Shown piece by piece: positions 44,423 through 53,855 of a DNA stretch of 64,000 bases. The DNA comes from Alphaproteobacteria bacterium (lineage in GTDB: Bacteria > Pseudomonadota > Alphaproteobacteria > Sphingomonadales > Kordiimonadaceae). Each line of letters starts with the position of its first letter. Position 1 is the stretch's first letter. Both the position numbers and the translations under genes were made by a program. The notes under the pieces were generated by a model. The model searched no databases. It was not told the origin of the DNA and was given only the letters and a program-made list of their open reading frames with translations. The stretch spans positions 124,001 through 188,000 of the forward strand of contig JABXIS010000011.1 of the NCBI GenBank assembly GCA_013372975.1, in the 5' to 3' direction.

Positions 44423-45613
44423 ATGAAAGAATTATTGGTAAAGCTAAGGGAGACGGTGGCAAGCCGTCTGGATCAGCGAAACGGTGACGACGCACCAGGC
44501 ACTGTTCGTGCCTCTGTTGTGGACGTGCGCGCCCGGACGATGAAGTCTGGCGGTTACCGCTGGGTGCTTCTGGTTACAGCATTGGCAGCCCTTTATTATG
44601 CGCTGCTGGCTTCAGACAGATATGTTACCGAGGCGCAGCTGTATGTGAAATCCACCAAAGGCAGTGCCCCCACAGTTCCGGAACTATCTTTGCTGACCGG
44701 CGGCAGCAGTCAGGCCCAGGATGCGCTTCTGCTGCAGTCCTACATCCTTTCAGCCGACATGCTGCGTATCCTTGACGAAAAGATCGGGCTCAAGGCGCAT
44801 TTCTCCGGGAGGGACTGGGATTTCTGGTCACGGCTTGAAGCTGACCCGACAGAAGAAGAGTTTCTGGATTATTACAGAAACACGCTAAGCCTGTCGATCA
44901 ATGCGGAAAGCGCGATCCTTACCATTCAGGGCGAGGGCTATACCCCTGAATTTTCCCAGGCGTTTGTGCAGGCAGTACTGGAAGAAAGTGACCGTTTCAT
45001 CAATGGCGTAAACCAGGCAATCGCCAAGCAGGAAATTGCCTTTGTGGAGGCAGAGCTCGGGCGTGCTCGTGGTCAGGTTGATGATGTGCGGGCACGGATG
45101 CTTGCTTTCCAGAATGAAAACCAGATCCTGAGCCCTGAGGCCACGGGTGCTGCGATCCAGTCTGTGGTGAACCAGCTGGAGGGCGAACTGGTGCGCCTTC
45201 AAACTGAACAAAAGACGCTGGCGAGCTATCTGAACGATACGGCACCCCAGCTTGTGGATGTGAATACCCGTATTGACAGTGTGAAAGCCCAGCTTGCAGA
45301 AGAGCGGGCGAAGATTTCCAGCCAGGATACGCAGTCAATCAACGAGGTTTATGCGGATTTCAAAGAGCTTGAGCTAGAGCTTAAGTTCGCCACCGACATG
45401 TATAAAGCTGCGCTGACCGGCCTTGAACAGGCGCGGGTAGAAAGCTACCACAAGATGAAGCATCTTGTGGTGCTGCAGTCTCCCGGCTTGCCTGATGAGG
45501 CCCTCAAACCCAGAAAACTCTATAATCTTGCCACGCTCTTTGTTGTCCTGAGCCTGGCATACGGGATTGTCACCATGATCCTGGCAACCATTCGGGAGCA
45601 CCGTGATGTTTGA
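44423..45613 (+). CDS. kpsE: inner-membrane capsule export adaptor KpsE
   Basis: 396 residues with one membrane helix near 37-57 (WVLLVTALAALYYALL) and one at the C-terminus (LATLFVVLSLAYGIVTMIL). Between them lies a periplasmic domain with long coiled coils (QAIAKQEIAFVEAELGRARGQVDDV, then a second one near 280-300). This is the polysaccharide co-polymerase topology that links KpsM/T to outer-membrane KpsD. The ATG has CGGGGA upstream. Its stop overlaps the start of kpsD. Confidence 0.9.
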   Translation: MKELLVKLRETVASRLDQRNGDDAPGTVRASVVDVRARTMKSGGYRWVLLVTALAALYYALLASDRYVTEAQLYVKSTKGSAPTVPELSLLTGGSSQAQDALLLQSYILSADMLRILDEKIGLKAHFSGRDWDFWSRLEADPTEEEFLDYYRNTLSLSINAESAILTIQGEGYTPEFSQAFVQAVLEESDRFINGVNQAIAKQEIAFVEAELGRARGQVDDVRARMLAFQNENQILSPEATGAAIQSVVNQLEGELVRLQTEQKTLASYLNDTAPQLVDVNTRIDSVKAQLAEERAKISSQDTQSINEVYADFKELELELKFATDMYKAALTGLEQARVESYHKMKHLVVLQSPGLPDEALKPRKLYNLATLFVVLSLAYGIVTMILATIREHRDV

Positions 45614-47267
45614 TGCCCTGACGCTAAAGACCAACCGTCTGGCACAATTCGCCCTTCTTGCCTTGCTGACATTGCTGGTAAGCGCAACCAGCCTGGCCCA
45701 GTCTGTGCCGCCTTTGGCACAGGATGCTGCCCCGGTGAACGAAGGCAAAAGCGAAACCATCGAGCGCCGCGAAGCCTTTGGAACCTGGATTTTCGGTGGC
45801 GAATTTGCGAACCAGTCGTTTGTTGGCTTCAACCCATCCTATGAAATTGCGGTGGGGGACAAGATATCCCTGCGCCTGTGGGGCGGTTTTGATTTTGAAG
45901 GTGCCTTGGTCGTAGATGCGCAGGGCAATGTGTTCCTGCCCCAGGTTGGGCCAGTGGCCGTGCAGGGCGTACGCAACCAGGACCTGAACAAGGTGGTTAC
46001 GGAATCTGTGAAGCGGGTGTTCCGCAAGAATGTTGGCGTCTACGCAAGCCTTGATGGCGCCGAGCCCGTGAAAGTGTTTGTCACCGGGTTTGTTCAGCAG
46101 CCAGGCCTTTATGCAGGGCATGCTTCTGATAGCGTGCTTTTCTTCCTCGATCAGGCTGGCGGCATCGATAGTGCGCGGGGGTCCTTCCTTGATGTGCATG
46201 TGCTGCGCGGCGGCGAACCACACAAGTCTGTAAACCTGTATGATTTCATCCTCACGGGCACACTGCCGGCGTTCCAGCTGGCGGACGGCGACACCATTGT
46301 GGTCAAGCCTGTGAAATCACAGGTGGCGGTTCTGGGTGATGTGCAGAATAAGAATTTGTTCGAGTTTGACGCAGGCACCACCACTGTTGGCGAGCTGCTG
46401 GCGCTGTCGCGGCCTTATCCGCAGGCAACCCATGTGCGCATCAACCGCAACAACCGGGCAAAAACCGAAGTGGAATATATGACGCTGGCGGCGGCCCAAT
46501 CTGTAACTGTCAATTCCGGTGATGTTCTGTCGGTGATGACAGACAAGTCCAACGGCACCATTTCTGTTCGTGTGGAAGGCGAAACTGACAGTCCTCGGGA
46601 AGTGGTGTTGCGTTATGGCGCACGTCTTGGTGATCTGCTGGCCCAGATTGATTTTGGCCAGAATGCCCAGCCTGAAGCGGTGCAGTTGATGCGCCACAGC
46701 GTGAAAGTGCGCCAAAAAGAGATGCTGGATGCCCAGCTTCGTGCGCTTGAAAGCAGCGTGCTGACCGCGCGATCCAACACTGCGAAGGAAGCTGAACTGA
46801 GGAAAAGCGAAGCCGAGCTGATCCTCAAATGGGTGGAACGCGCACGCAACGTGGAACCCAATGGGCAGGTGTCGCTTGCAGGCGCTTCAAGTGTGAATGA
46901 TATCCTGCTGGAGCCGGGTGATGTGATCCGCATCCCGCGTACCAGCAACCTGGTCATGGTGCACGGCGATGTCTTGTTCCCAAGCGCCATGGCTTTCCAG
47001 ACCGGACGCACCGTTGAAGACTATATTGATCAGGCTGGCGGCTTCACACAAAGCAAGCGCAATACAAATGTGCTGATCCTGCACCGTGATGGTACCTTCC
47101 TGAAGGTCCGGACCGGGGATCTGGACAGCAAACGCGTACCGCTGATGCCCGGTGACGAGATTTTCGTGCTGCCGCGCGTGGCCACAAAGCATGTCCAGAT
47201 CGCGTCAGATATCATCTCGATCTTCTATCAGCTTGCCTTGTCTGCGGGCGTAGTGCTGCGCCTCTAG
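45606..47267 (+). CDS. kpsD: periplasmic/outer-membrane capsule export protein KpsD
   Basis: 553 residues from ATG 45606 (a GTG immediately before is also possible), overlapping kpsE by 8 bases. A signal peptide ends near SLAQ. The polysaccharide-export domain (about 75-160) begins YEIAVGDKISLRLWG and continues DAQGNVFLPQVGPVAVQG. SLBB-type repeats follow, with the last pair containing GDVLFPSAMAFQTGRTVEDYIDQAGGFT. No lipobox is seen, as for E. coli KpsD and unlike Wza. Confidence 0.92.
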   Translation: MFDALTLKTNRLAQFALLALLTLLVSATSLAQSVPPLAQDAAPVNEGKSETIERREAFGTWIFGGEFANQSFVGFNPSYEIAVGDKISLRLWGGFDFEGALVVDAQGNVFLPQVGPVAVQGVRNQDLNKVVTESVKRVFRKNVGVYASLDGAEPVKVFVTGFVQQPGLYAGHASDSVLFFLDQAGGIDSARGSFLDVHVLRGGEPHKSVNLYDFILTGTLPAFQLADGDTIVVKPVKSQVAVLGDVQNKNLFEFDAGTTTVGELLALSRPYPQATHVRINRNNRAKTEVEYMTLAAAQSVTVNSGDVLSVMTDKSNGTISVRVEGETDSPREVVLRYGARLGDLLAQIDFGQNAQPEAVQLMRHSVKVRQKEMLDAQLRALESSVLTARSNTAKEAELRKSEAELILKWVERARNVEPNGQVSLAGASSVNDILLEPGDVIRIPRTSNLVMVHGDVLFPSAMAFQTGRTVEDYIDQAGGFTQSKRNTNVLILHRDGTFLKVRTGDLDSKRVPLMPGDEIFVLPRVATKHVQIASDIISIFYQLALSAGVVLRL

Positions 47268-47282
47268 GCCGGGAAGGCAATC

Positions 47283-48296
47283 ATGGCGCAGTTTGCCCGT
47301 CGCATGCGTAAACTTGGCCGGGATCCGGTGGCCTATCTGCTGGATTCACGCCACGGTTTGCTACGCGGGCTCGGTGGCTGGATGTATCGCCGGGAAAGCG
47401 CCCGTTTTCTTGCCAAAGGTGCCGCAGCGGCAGATGTCAAGATCACTGTGATCATGACAGCCTATGAAACCGGGCACCTGATTGAAAAAGCCGTGCGCTC
47501 TGTGATGGCACAAAGCCATGAAAATCTTGAGCTGATGGTGATCGATGACGCCAGCACGGACAATACGCTGGCAGTGCTTGAGCGTTTGGCCAAAGAAGAC
47601 AGCCGCATTCGGGTGTTTTCCTCCCCCACCAACCATGGCACCTACTGGTCGAAAAACTGGTGCCTGGCACGCGCTGAAGGCGCCTATGTGGCTTTTCATG
47701 ATAGCGACGACTATTCCGCCCTTGATCGCCTGCAGATGCAGCTGGGCGCGCTTCTGAGCCTGAAAGATGCTGTGGCCTGTACATGCCGCTGGCAGCGGGT
47801 TGACGCTGAAGGCCGCCGCCTTGTCGTGGACGGAGCCGAGGAGCGCATGGCTGCCATCAGCCTGATGATCGAGCGCGAGGCCGTGCTGCGGCAGGCCGGC
47901 TTTTTCGATACGGTGCGCATTGCGGCTGATACGGAATTTATCAAAAGGCTGGGCCAGATTTTCGGCTCGAGCGGTATCAAACACATGCGGCAACGGCTCT
48001 ACACCGGGCTGTTGCGCGAAGGCTCATTGACTACGGCGGAAGGATCGGGGTTTGACTGGGCCGAAGATGGCGACCGTCGCGACCGCACCGTGGGGGGTGA
48101 CAGGGCCGCATACTATAAAGCCTTTACCGATTGGCACCTTGCATGTGATGGTGAGAAGCCCAAGCTTTACATGCCGTTCCCGGCAGGAAAACGCCGGTTC
48201 GATGTACCTGCAGCGATGCTGGCAGGGTGTGATGATCCTGACGTGGATCAGGTTCGGGAAGTTGGCCCTTGCGGCGGCCAGGGGGTAAAGGGATAG
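47283..48296 (+). CDS. family 2 glycosyltransferase
   Basis: 337 residues. The GT-A core starts at about 53 (VKITVIMTAYETGHLIEKAVRSV), with VIDDAS at 86-91 and the DxD-like metal site HDSDD at 139-143. An N-terminal 50-residue basic extension (RRMRKLGRDP...) and a C-terminal tail are extra. It starts 15 bases after kpsD, so it is probably in the same operon and builds the capsule repeat. Donor and acceptor are unknown. Confidence 0.85.
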   Translation: MAQFARRMRKLGRDPVAYLLDSRHGLLRGLGGWMYRRESARFLAKGAAAADVKITVIMTAYETGHLIEKAVRSVMAQSHENLELMVIDDASTDNTLAVLERLAKEDSRIRVFSSPTNHGTYWSKNWCLARAEGAYVAFHDSDDYSALDRLQMQLGALLSLKDAVACTCRWQRVDAEGRRLVVDGAEERMAAISLMIEREAVLRQAGFFDTVRIAADTEFIKRLGQIFGSSGIKHMRQRLYTGLLREGSLTTAEGSGFDWAEDGDRRDRTVGGDRAAYYKAFTDWHLACDGEKPKLYMPFPAGKRRFDVPAAMLAGCDDPDVDQVREVGPCGGQGVKG

Positions 48297-48298
48297 CC

Positions 48299-49435
48299 AT
48301 GGCGACAGGCACAGAGAATTGGGCGGAACGCTTTATTCGGGACATGCGCCGTTGGTCCTGGCCGAATTTGTTGCGGGATCTCCAGGCAACAGACCTTCTT
48401 GTAATCGACGCTGATCTGCTCAAGGTCATCGTAAAAGAATTCGGGGCGCTTGCCTGTAAGACAACGGGTGCTTCTGACGCCGCCAACACCATCGATTCGG
48501 ATGTGAACCGGGTGTTTGTGTTCCTGGGCAAAGGAGAGTGGCAACTGGTAAAGCAGTTGCGCGCCGGGTTCCCTGATATGGCTGTTTATTCCCTGACTTA
48601 TGATTTGGCTCCGCGCAGTATATTGGAAAGCCCTAAACTGACCGGCGAACCCAGACCCGGCATGCCGGTGGACCGGCCACCGGTGCTCTTGCTTTCCACC
48701 CCCTATTCAGATGCGGAGTATCTGGCCGAGATTTTGCGGCGGAACGGGTTTGCTGATCCACGGGAATATCTGGATCGATCGCTCGCGACATTGCTGGAGC
48801 GCCACGACAGGTTTCAGGTAATCAGATATTTTGCCGAGGCAGAACGCTGGGGCCGCAGGGCTGGCGTTTTTGACCTGCACCTCCAGGCGGATGTATTGAG
48901 TATGGTTTTTGCCAAAAGCCGCGCCGACTGGGGAACGCTGGCTGAATGGATCAAGGCAGCCGGCGCACAGGTGATTTATTTCTCCCGCCGGGATAAAATT
49001 GCGCAAACGGGTGTTGGGGCTGTTTTGGGTGGGTCCGTTTTCCGATCGGTATTTGAAACAAACGCCGAGCAGCGCAAGGCATTGACGCCTGACATACACT
49101 CCTTTGCCGACACCCATCACCAGTTACAGTCTACACTGTTGCAGGAAGCAGAGTTGGAAGAATTCCTGACGGAGGAAGTGGAAGATTTCCGTTCTGTGAC
49201 GCTGGAAGAATTGGTGGAGCAGCCAGTGGCGGTTATGCGCGGCATCACCATGTTCCTTGGGCGACAAATGCCAAGATCGTTTCAGATGCCTGATTACCGG
49301 CAGCCCTATCTCGATATGCCAGAGGTATTGCAAGAAGCTGCCAATTTCAGGCGCCAGCTGATTGATCGCCTTGGGCTGCATGTCAATGCGGCGGGGTCCT
49401 TTGTCAGCCAGACAGATGCGATGCTGAAGCGTTAG
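48299..49435 (+). CDS. Stf0-like sulfotransferase-fold protein (paralogue of 28845-29987)
   Basis: 378 residues. The N-terminal region, the core VLLLSTPYSDAEYLAEILRRNGF, the segment GAQVIYFSRRDKIAQTGVGAVLG and the C-terminal RRQLIDRLGLH match the minus-strand gene at 28845-29987 along their full lengths. As there, the phosphosulfate loop is non-canonical (STPYSDAEYL at 133-142). The two are paralogues about 19 kb apart. The start lies 3 bases after the GT2 stop, so it belongs to the kps operon. Catalysis is unproven. Confidence 0.7.
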   Translation: MATGTENWAERFIRDMRRWSWPNLLRDLQATDLLVIDADLLKVIVKEFGALACKTTGASDAANTIDSDVNRVFVFLGKGEWQLVKQLRAGFPDMAVYSLTYDLAPRSILESPKLTGEPRPGMPVDRPPVLLLSTPYSDAEYLAEILRRNGFADPREYLDRSLATLLERHDRFQVIRYFAEAERWGRRAGVFDLHLQADVLSMVFAKSRADWGTLAEWIKAAGAQVIYFSRRDKIAQTGVGAVLGGSVFRSVFETNAEQRKALTPDIHSFADTHHQLQSTLLQEAELEEFLTEEVEDFRSVTLEELVEQPVAVMRGITMFLGRQMPRSFQMPDYRQPYLDMPEVLQEAANFRRQLIDRLGLHVNAAGSFVSQTDAMLKR

Positions 49436-49439
49436 CTTG

Positions 49440-50009
49440 CTATCCGTTGAAGCGGATGCCTGCGAGGGCGATGCTTGCGTGTGTGTCGGGGCCCAGATCG
49501 CTGCGCCGAATCCCCGTGGTTTGAAGGCGAACGATATGGTAGGGCCGATCCTGTAGTGGCGGTATTTTGCCTTCGAATGTCCAGTTCTTGATGCCAACGC
49601 GCCTGATTGTTCCGTCAATAGGTACGTCATCAACCCAGACAGTCAGATCACTCAGGAAGCGGCGCTTGAGATACCCGCCGCCTGCGAGCGATAGTTGGCC
49701 GCCGGCGCTGAGATCCGCAGAAAGCAAAATCGTACCGATCCGTGCCATCCAGCGCCGTCCGGTGCCATCCTTGGCGAAATCCAGGCTGCCCCAGCCACTG
49801 CCAACAAAGGCATCGCTTTCTGCCAACAGATCAACGCTTGATGGTTTCTTTTGCCAGGAAATTTCCGGGTCCAAACTGGCCAGTTCCTTTTCAAAGCGGC
49901 TGCGCTGCACGTCCAGCAGTGTGTCGATAAAATCAACGGCTGCCTTGGGGAATCTTTTCTCCGGCGTCTTCGGCGGTAAGGCCGGTGTGTCTTTTTGTGG
50001 GTCAGTCAT
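49440..50009 (-). CDS. conserved hypothetical strand-rich protein
   Basis: 189 residues from ATG 50009, two bases after the stop of the next gene upstream on the minus strand; the open frame extends further. A helical N-terminus (FPKAAVDFIDTLLDVQRSRFEKEL) precedes about 100 residues of predicted beta-strand, for example WGSLDFAKDGTGRRW, LSLAGGGYLKRRF and LTVWVDDVPIDG. No family is recognised. It could be a carbohydrate-binding or accessory protein of the adjacent glycosyltransferases. Confidence 0.6.
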   Translation of the reverse strand: MTDPQKDTPALPPKTPEKRFPKAAVDFIDTLLDVQRSRFEKELASLDPEISWQKKPSSVDLLAESDAFVGSGWGSLDFAKDGTGRRWMARIGTILLSADLSAGGQLSLAGGGYLKRRFLSDLTVWVDDVPIDGTIRRVGIKNWTFEGKIPPLQDRPYHIVRLQTTGIRRSDLGPDTHASIALAGIRFNG

Positions 50010-50011
50010 GA

Positions 50012-51856
50012 TCAGGACCATTCCAGAATTAGGCCGGTGTCGGCAAGTCGTTTTCGCAGGCAAGTGGATGTAACGGGTGCGCCTGTTGGCGTTTCCAGGC
50101 CCATCAGGCTGAAATGCAGAAGGCCCAATTCGTCGGATGACAGGTTCGCGGCCCTTTCGCTGTGAACCAGATGGCTTCCTGTTGTGCCAGAAACCATGCA
50201 GGCTGTGTCTCCCGCCATTTTGAGCAGGAATTCCGCCTGCTGTCCCACCATCAGGATGCAGTGCATGGTGTGGCGCACCGTGTCGTGGTGCCAGAAAAGG
50301 CCGTATTCAGGCAAGTATCCTCGGGACGGCGCCTTGCGGTCTGTTTCATCGAAGTCAATTGCAATCCGCAGGCTGAGTGGGGCCGATTTCTCTTTCTGGA
50401 TATTACAGTAGGGCACGGTTTGATCGACCTGACAGGCAAAGCTGATGGCTTCCTTTGCGTGCAATCCTTCGCGAATTGTGGGCCATGCCAGTGCCTGTCG
50501 GTGTGCATCAGGCGCTTGGCCCTGCGCTAAAATAACGGGTGCCTCGTACCCCATCTCTGCCAAAACGCTAGCGGGATGTTCCGGCATAATCTCTGCAATT
50601 CTTCTGGCAAGCGCTGGCGTGGCAAACCGGGGGCAAATGTTGATCCGGAGATCAGGCATTTGTGCCTTCAACACCACAGGTGGCGGCACTGCACCAATCA
50701 ATGCCATTGCGCCGGCTTGTGCAGGCCAGACCCCGCCCATCGATTCCGGAACGGTCTCCCCGCATTCCTGCGCAGCCTTTACCGGCAAATCTGCCTCAGC
50801 AGGGGCCTGATCAAGGAGCGTGAAGAGGGGCGCGTAGGTTTCGCCTGTTGTCTCCTCTTTTGTGCGGCAGGCCAACAGTGACGCTCTAAGGCTTGCGTCG
50901 CTGGATAGTGCGCCGACCGCGGCAGTAAGCGCCTGATAGGCCTCTGGATGGCCGACGGAAATATGGCTGCCCGGAGGCAGATTGGCCGCCCAGGGCTGAG
51001 ACGCCGTGACGATATAGCGGCTTGCTGCCAATGCAACTGAAAGGGCAGGGCTGCATGTATCATTCCTGCCAGAAAGCAGTACCGTCAGGTCACTTTCAAT
51101 AATTGCTTCGGCCAAATGGGGTGATGCCGGATGGATGCTGAGGTGCTCCATGTGGGCAAAGCCTTGAAAAACCGATAGATCTTTGCGCACCTTCTGACAG
51201 GCAAGAGATGTTTCGCTGACGTAGAGCACGCGGCGAACTGTTGTTGGCGCGGGCTGCTGTTGCCCTGTACTGGGAAGTGCATTCAGAGATGCCGAAGGCG
51301 ATAGGCCAGATGCTTGCAATGCACGGGATGCAGCTGCGCCAGGCGACACGATTGCTGAGCCCGCAGATAGAAGTAGGGAAAAGGCAGGCAGTTCCCGCCC
51401 CTGCGCCCTTGATTCGCGGCCGAAGTGTACACGGGCCTTGTAAAGCGTTTCGGCGTGTTTACCCGCCACATGATGGAGCCAATGCCAATAGTGGTCTGGC
51501 CATTTGTTGGTTGCTTTGCAGAAGGGAATAGCCAAATCGGCCATATCCAGACTTGCGGGCAATACAATACCAGGCGCCTTTTCCAGCAGTTCTAACGCGG
51601 AAAGGCTATCGCCCTCTCCGCCGACAATATAGAGCCGGGCATGGCCCTTATACTGAGCCCAGTCTGACTGCAGGTTTCTGGTTCTTACGTGCTGAAACGG
51701 CAGGCCGGAAGGGGGAGGCGGGGCAAGGTCATCGATCACGAAGGTTACCGAATAGGTGGATGCCAGCGTGCGGGCCATATGAAGGCCAAGCGCCGCCGCC
51801 GCGCTTTTGACAGGCGGTAGCGAGCCGATGACGAGAAGCGGGCGTTTGTCAGCCAT
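50012..51856 (-). CDS. large glycosyltransferase-like protein, GT-B-like N-terminus
   Basis: 614 residues. The N-terminus (LLVIGSLPPVKSAAAALGLHMARTLA) resembles the first Rossmann domain of GT4 enzymes. A later segment (RRVLYVSETSLACQKVRKDLS, then ESDLTVLLSGRNDTCSPALSVALAASRYIVTA) looks like a second nucleotide-sugar domain. The C-terminal 200 residues are strand-rich and match nothing known to me. It overlaps the upstream gene by eight bases. Activity and donor are unknown. Confidence 0.55.
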   Translation of the reverse strand: MADKRPLLVIGSLPPVKSAAAALGLHMARTLASTYSVTFVIDDLAPPPPSGLPFQHVRTRNLQSDWAQYKGHARLYIVGGEGDSLSALELLEKAPGIVLPASLDMADLAIPFCKATNKWPDHYWHWLHHVAGKHAETLYKARVHFGRESRAQGRELPAFSLLLSAGSAIVSPGAAASRALQASGLSPSASLNALPSTGQQQPAPTTVRRVLYVSETSLACQKVRKDLSVFQGFAHMEHLSIHPASPHLAEAIIESDLTVLLSGRNDTCSPALSVALAASRYIVTASQPWAANLPPGSHISVGHPEAYQALTAAVGALSSDASLRASLLACRTKEETTGETYAPLFTLLDQAPAEADLPVKAAQECGETVPESMGGVWPAQAGAMALIGAVPPPVVLKAQMPDLRINICPRFATPALARRIAEIMPEHPASVLAEMGYEAPVILAQGQAPDAHRQALAWPTIREGLHAKEAISFACQVDQTVPYCNIQKEKSAPLSLRIAIDFDETDRKAPSRGYLPEYGLFWHHDTVRHTMHCILMVGQQAEFLLKMAGDTACMVSGTTGSHLVHSERAANLSSDELGLLHFSLMGLETPTGAPVTSTCLRKRLADTGLILEWS

Positions 51857-52997
51857 TGCCTGCCTCCGTCTTCACTCCGACACGCGGGAAGATGACATCC
51901 AGTGTATCAGTTTGTGCTTGCTGGTAGGCGAGATAGGATTGCTGGCCCGCCTGCTCAAGTTTCTTTATATCTTCGCGCTTTGTGGCAAGACGGGAAAGCC
52001 CGTCCACCAGCCCTTCGATCGTTTCACAGGCATGAAGGTTGTGGCTCGTTGGAATGCCTGTCATGGCATCTTTTGTGGCCACAAGTGCGCGCCCGAACGA
52101 CAGCGCTTCCACCGATTTGATTTTCAGGCCTGTCCCGCCGATGTTGGGATTCAGGATCAGGTCCATGTCTCCATAAAAGCCACTGATGCTGGGCACGTAC
52201 CCGAGCCTAGTGAACATCTCGTTTTGTGCGGGCTCGGTGCTGCAAATAGGCCCGGCAAGGATCAGTTCGCAGTTCTCGCGAATGGCGGGCTGTTTGGCAA
52301 GCTGGGTACAAAGCCCGGAAAGCGCGTTGGTATTGATCGGATTATCGCTGGCGATATAACCCACTCGCAGCTTCCTGTCGGCTTCAGGTACTGGCCGCGT
52401 GGGGAGAAATCGTGGCGAATCAAAAAAACCGAGCGTCCGCACAGGGGTTTTTGTGAGCTTGCGGAAGGTTTCCGCTTCTTCATCCTGAATGGCAAGAACA
52501 GTACTGGCGCGGGCCAAGGCCTTCGCTTCTTCTTTTGGTGTGGTGTAAAACCAGGAAGGTTTGATGCCGTCTCGCTTCAATGCCTTGTGCCTGTTGCCAA
52601 ACACATCATGCGTATCAATATAGCGCGGGATATGTGCCGGCACCTGTTCAAGCCAGGCACTGAGCCAGACATAGTTTGCAACACATAGCTTGATATCCCA
52701 GATGCTGAGGATTCGGTTGGTGATATCAGTGACAGCGGGTGGGTACCAGTCGTCGATCAGATAGTGCCCGCGGCGGGACTGTTTGCGAACAAGCTTTTCC
52801 TTTGGCAGCACATACACATGCTCCCAGGTGTCGCGCATGGCTTGTTCCTGTTCGTCGGAAAGTCCTTCCAGGCCGCTATACACATAATGCACCTGATAGC
52901 CCCGCGCCTGCAGTTCCTTGCAAACAGCATAAACACGTGCACGATTGCCGTGGTTTTGCGGGTGGCTGGGGATCGGCGCTGTAACAAGTGCGTGCAT
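51849..52997 (-). CDS. glycosyltransferase, GT4-like
   Basis: 382 residues. The N-terminal acceptor domain starts MHALVTAPIPSHPQNHGNRARVYAVCKELQ. The C-terminal domain contains KLRVGYIASDNPINTNALSGL and the nucleotide-sugar loop NPNIGGTGLKIKSVEALSFGRALVATKDAMTG, with the Glu of the usual EALxxGxPV motif. Probably adds a sugar to the surface glycan. Its start lies six bases after the stop of the sulfotransferase, and its end overlaps the next glycosyltransferase. Confidence 0.8.
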   Translation of the reverse strand: MHALVTAPIPSHPQNHGNRARVYAVCKELQARGYQVHYVYSGLEGLSDEQEQAMRDTWEHVYVLPKEKLVRKQSRRGHYLIDDWYPPAVTDITNRILSIWDIKLCVANYVWLSAWLEQVPAHIPRYIDTHDVFGNRHKALKRDGIKPSWFYTTPKEEAKALARASTVLAIQDEEAETFRKLTKTPVRTLGFFDSPRFLPTRPVPEADRKLRVGYIASDNPINTNALSGLCTQLAKQPAIRENCELILAGPICSTEPAQNEMFTRLGYVPSISGFYGDMDLILNPNIGGTGLKIKSVEALSFGRALVATKDAMTGIPTSHNLHACETIEGLVDGLSRLATKREDIKKLEQAGQQSYLAYQQAQTDTLDVIFPRVGVKTEAGNG

Positions 52998-53003
52998 GGC
53001 TGC

Positions 53004-53825
53004 CTAAAAATCGAATTCGATTGCCGGGTTCTTGCAGTGTTCTGCGATAAATGCTTGTTCTGCCTCTGTCAGGACGATCCGGTTTGCGCTGGTTTGTACC
53101 AGGCTTTTGGCACGTGCTTCCTCCGGCAGGGTAGAAAGATAATGTTCCTTGCTCAGGGTTTCCACGCCTTTCGAAAGGCCCAGCTTTTTGCCAAGGATCT
53201 CATCTTGGGCAAAATCAAGGAAGCCTGCTGTATCGTCTGCTACTGATTGATACTGGACCATCTTGAGAATGGCGCGATTCTCTTCAATGATCTTGAGGTA
53301 TTTGGGCCATTTCTTACAGAAGCCGTCCAGCATGCCGCGGCGCAGGGCATGCTCTGGATCGCCAAATCCCGCATTTCTGTGGTCACGCATGTGGCGTAAC
53401 AGGGATTTGAAAACGGGCTCTGCGGTCCGGTACACGCATACATTCACAGCTTTCGGGAAGGCGAACTGGATTTCAGGCAGGCGGAAGATATTGTGCGGGG
53501 ATTTCTCCACGGTCGCATAACAATCTGCGGGCATTGGCTTGCCGCCGAAGAAGATATGATAAAAGACCTTCTGTTGCAGAAGCCTGATCGAAGCCCTGTC
53601 CATCGGCGGGATGCTGCCGAAACCATCGTAGACTTCACGGTTCACGATATCGATGTTCTTGTTGAAATCGCCGGCAAGCTTGTTGAGGCCGGCAAAGACA
53701 AGGCGGAAATAATCTTCTTCACCCTTGGCGTATACGCCATTGATAATGTCAAAGGCACGGCCTACGAAAGTTGTGCCGCTTTTGGTGTAGCCACCAACAA
53801 ATATCTTCTTGCATCTGAATGCCAT
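53004..53825 (-). CDS. sulfotransferase
   Basis: 273 residues. The PAPS-binding loop is clear at the N-terminus: IFVGGYTKSGTTFVGRAFD (8-26). CYATVEKSPHNIFRLPEIQFAFP and VNVCVYRTAEPVFKSLLRHM follow, the latter corresponding to the 3'-phosphate-binding region. No signal peptide or membrane helix, so it acts in the cytosol on a glycan precursor. In a likely operon with two glycosyltransferases and galE. Confidence 0.8.
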   Translation of the reverse strand: MAFRCKKIFVGGYTKSGTTFVGRAFDIINGVYAKGEEDYFRLVFAGLNKLAGDFNKNIDIVNREVYDGFGSIPPMDRASIRLLQQKVFYHIFFGGKPMPADCYATVEKSPHNIFRLPEIQFAFPKAVNVCVYRTAEPVFKSLLRHMRDHRNAGFGDPEHALRRGMLDGFCKKWPKYLKIIEENRAILKMVQYQSVADDTAGFLDFAQDEILGKKLGLSKGVETLSKEHYLSTLPEEARAKSLVQTSANRIVLTEAEQAFIAEHCKNPAIEFDF

Positions 53826-53855
53826 GGGTTTCCTCTGGCCCGAAGGCCGCTTTCA

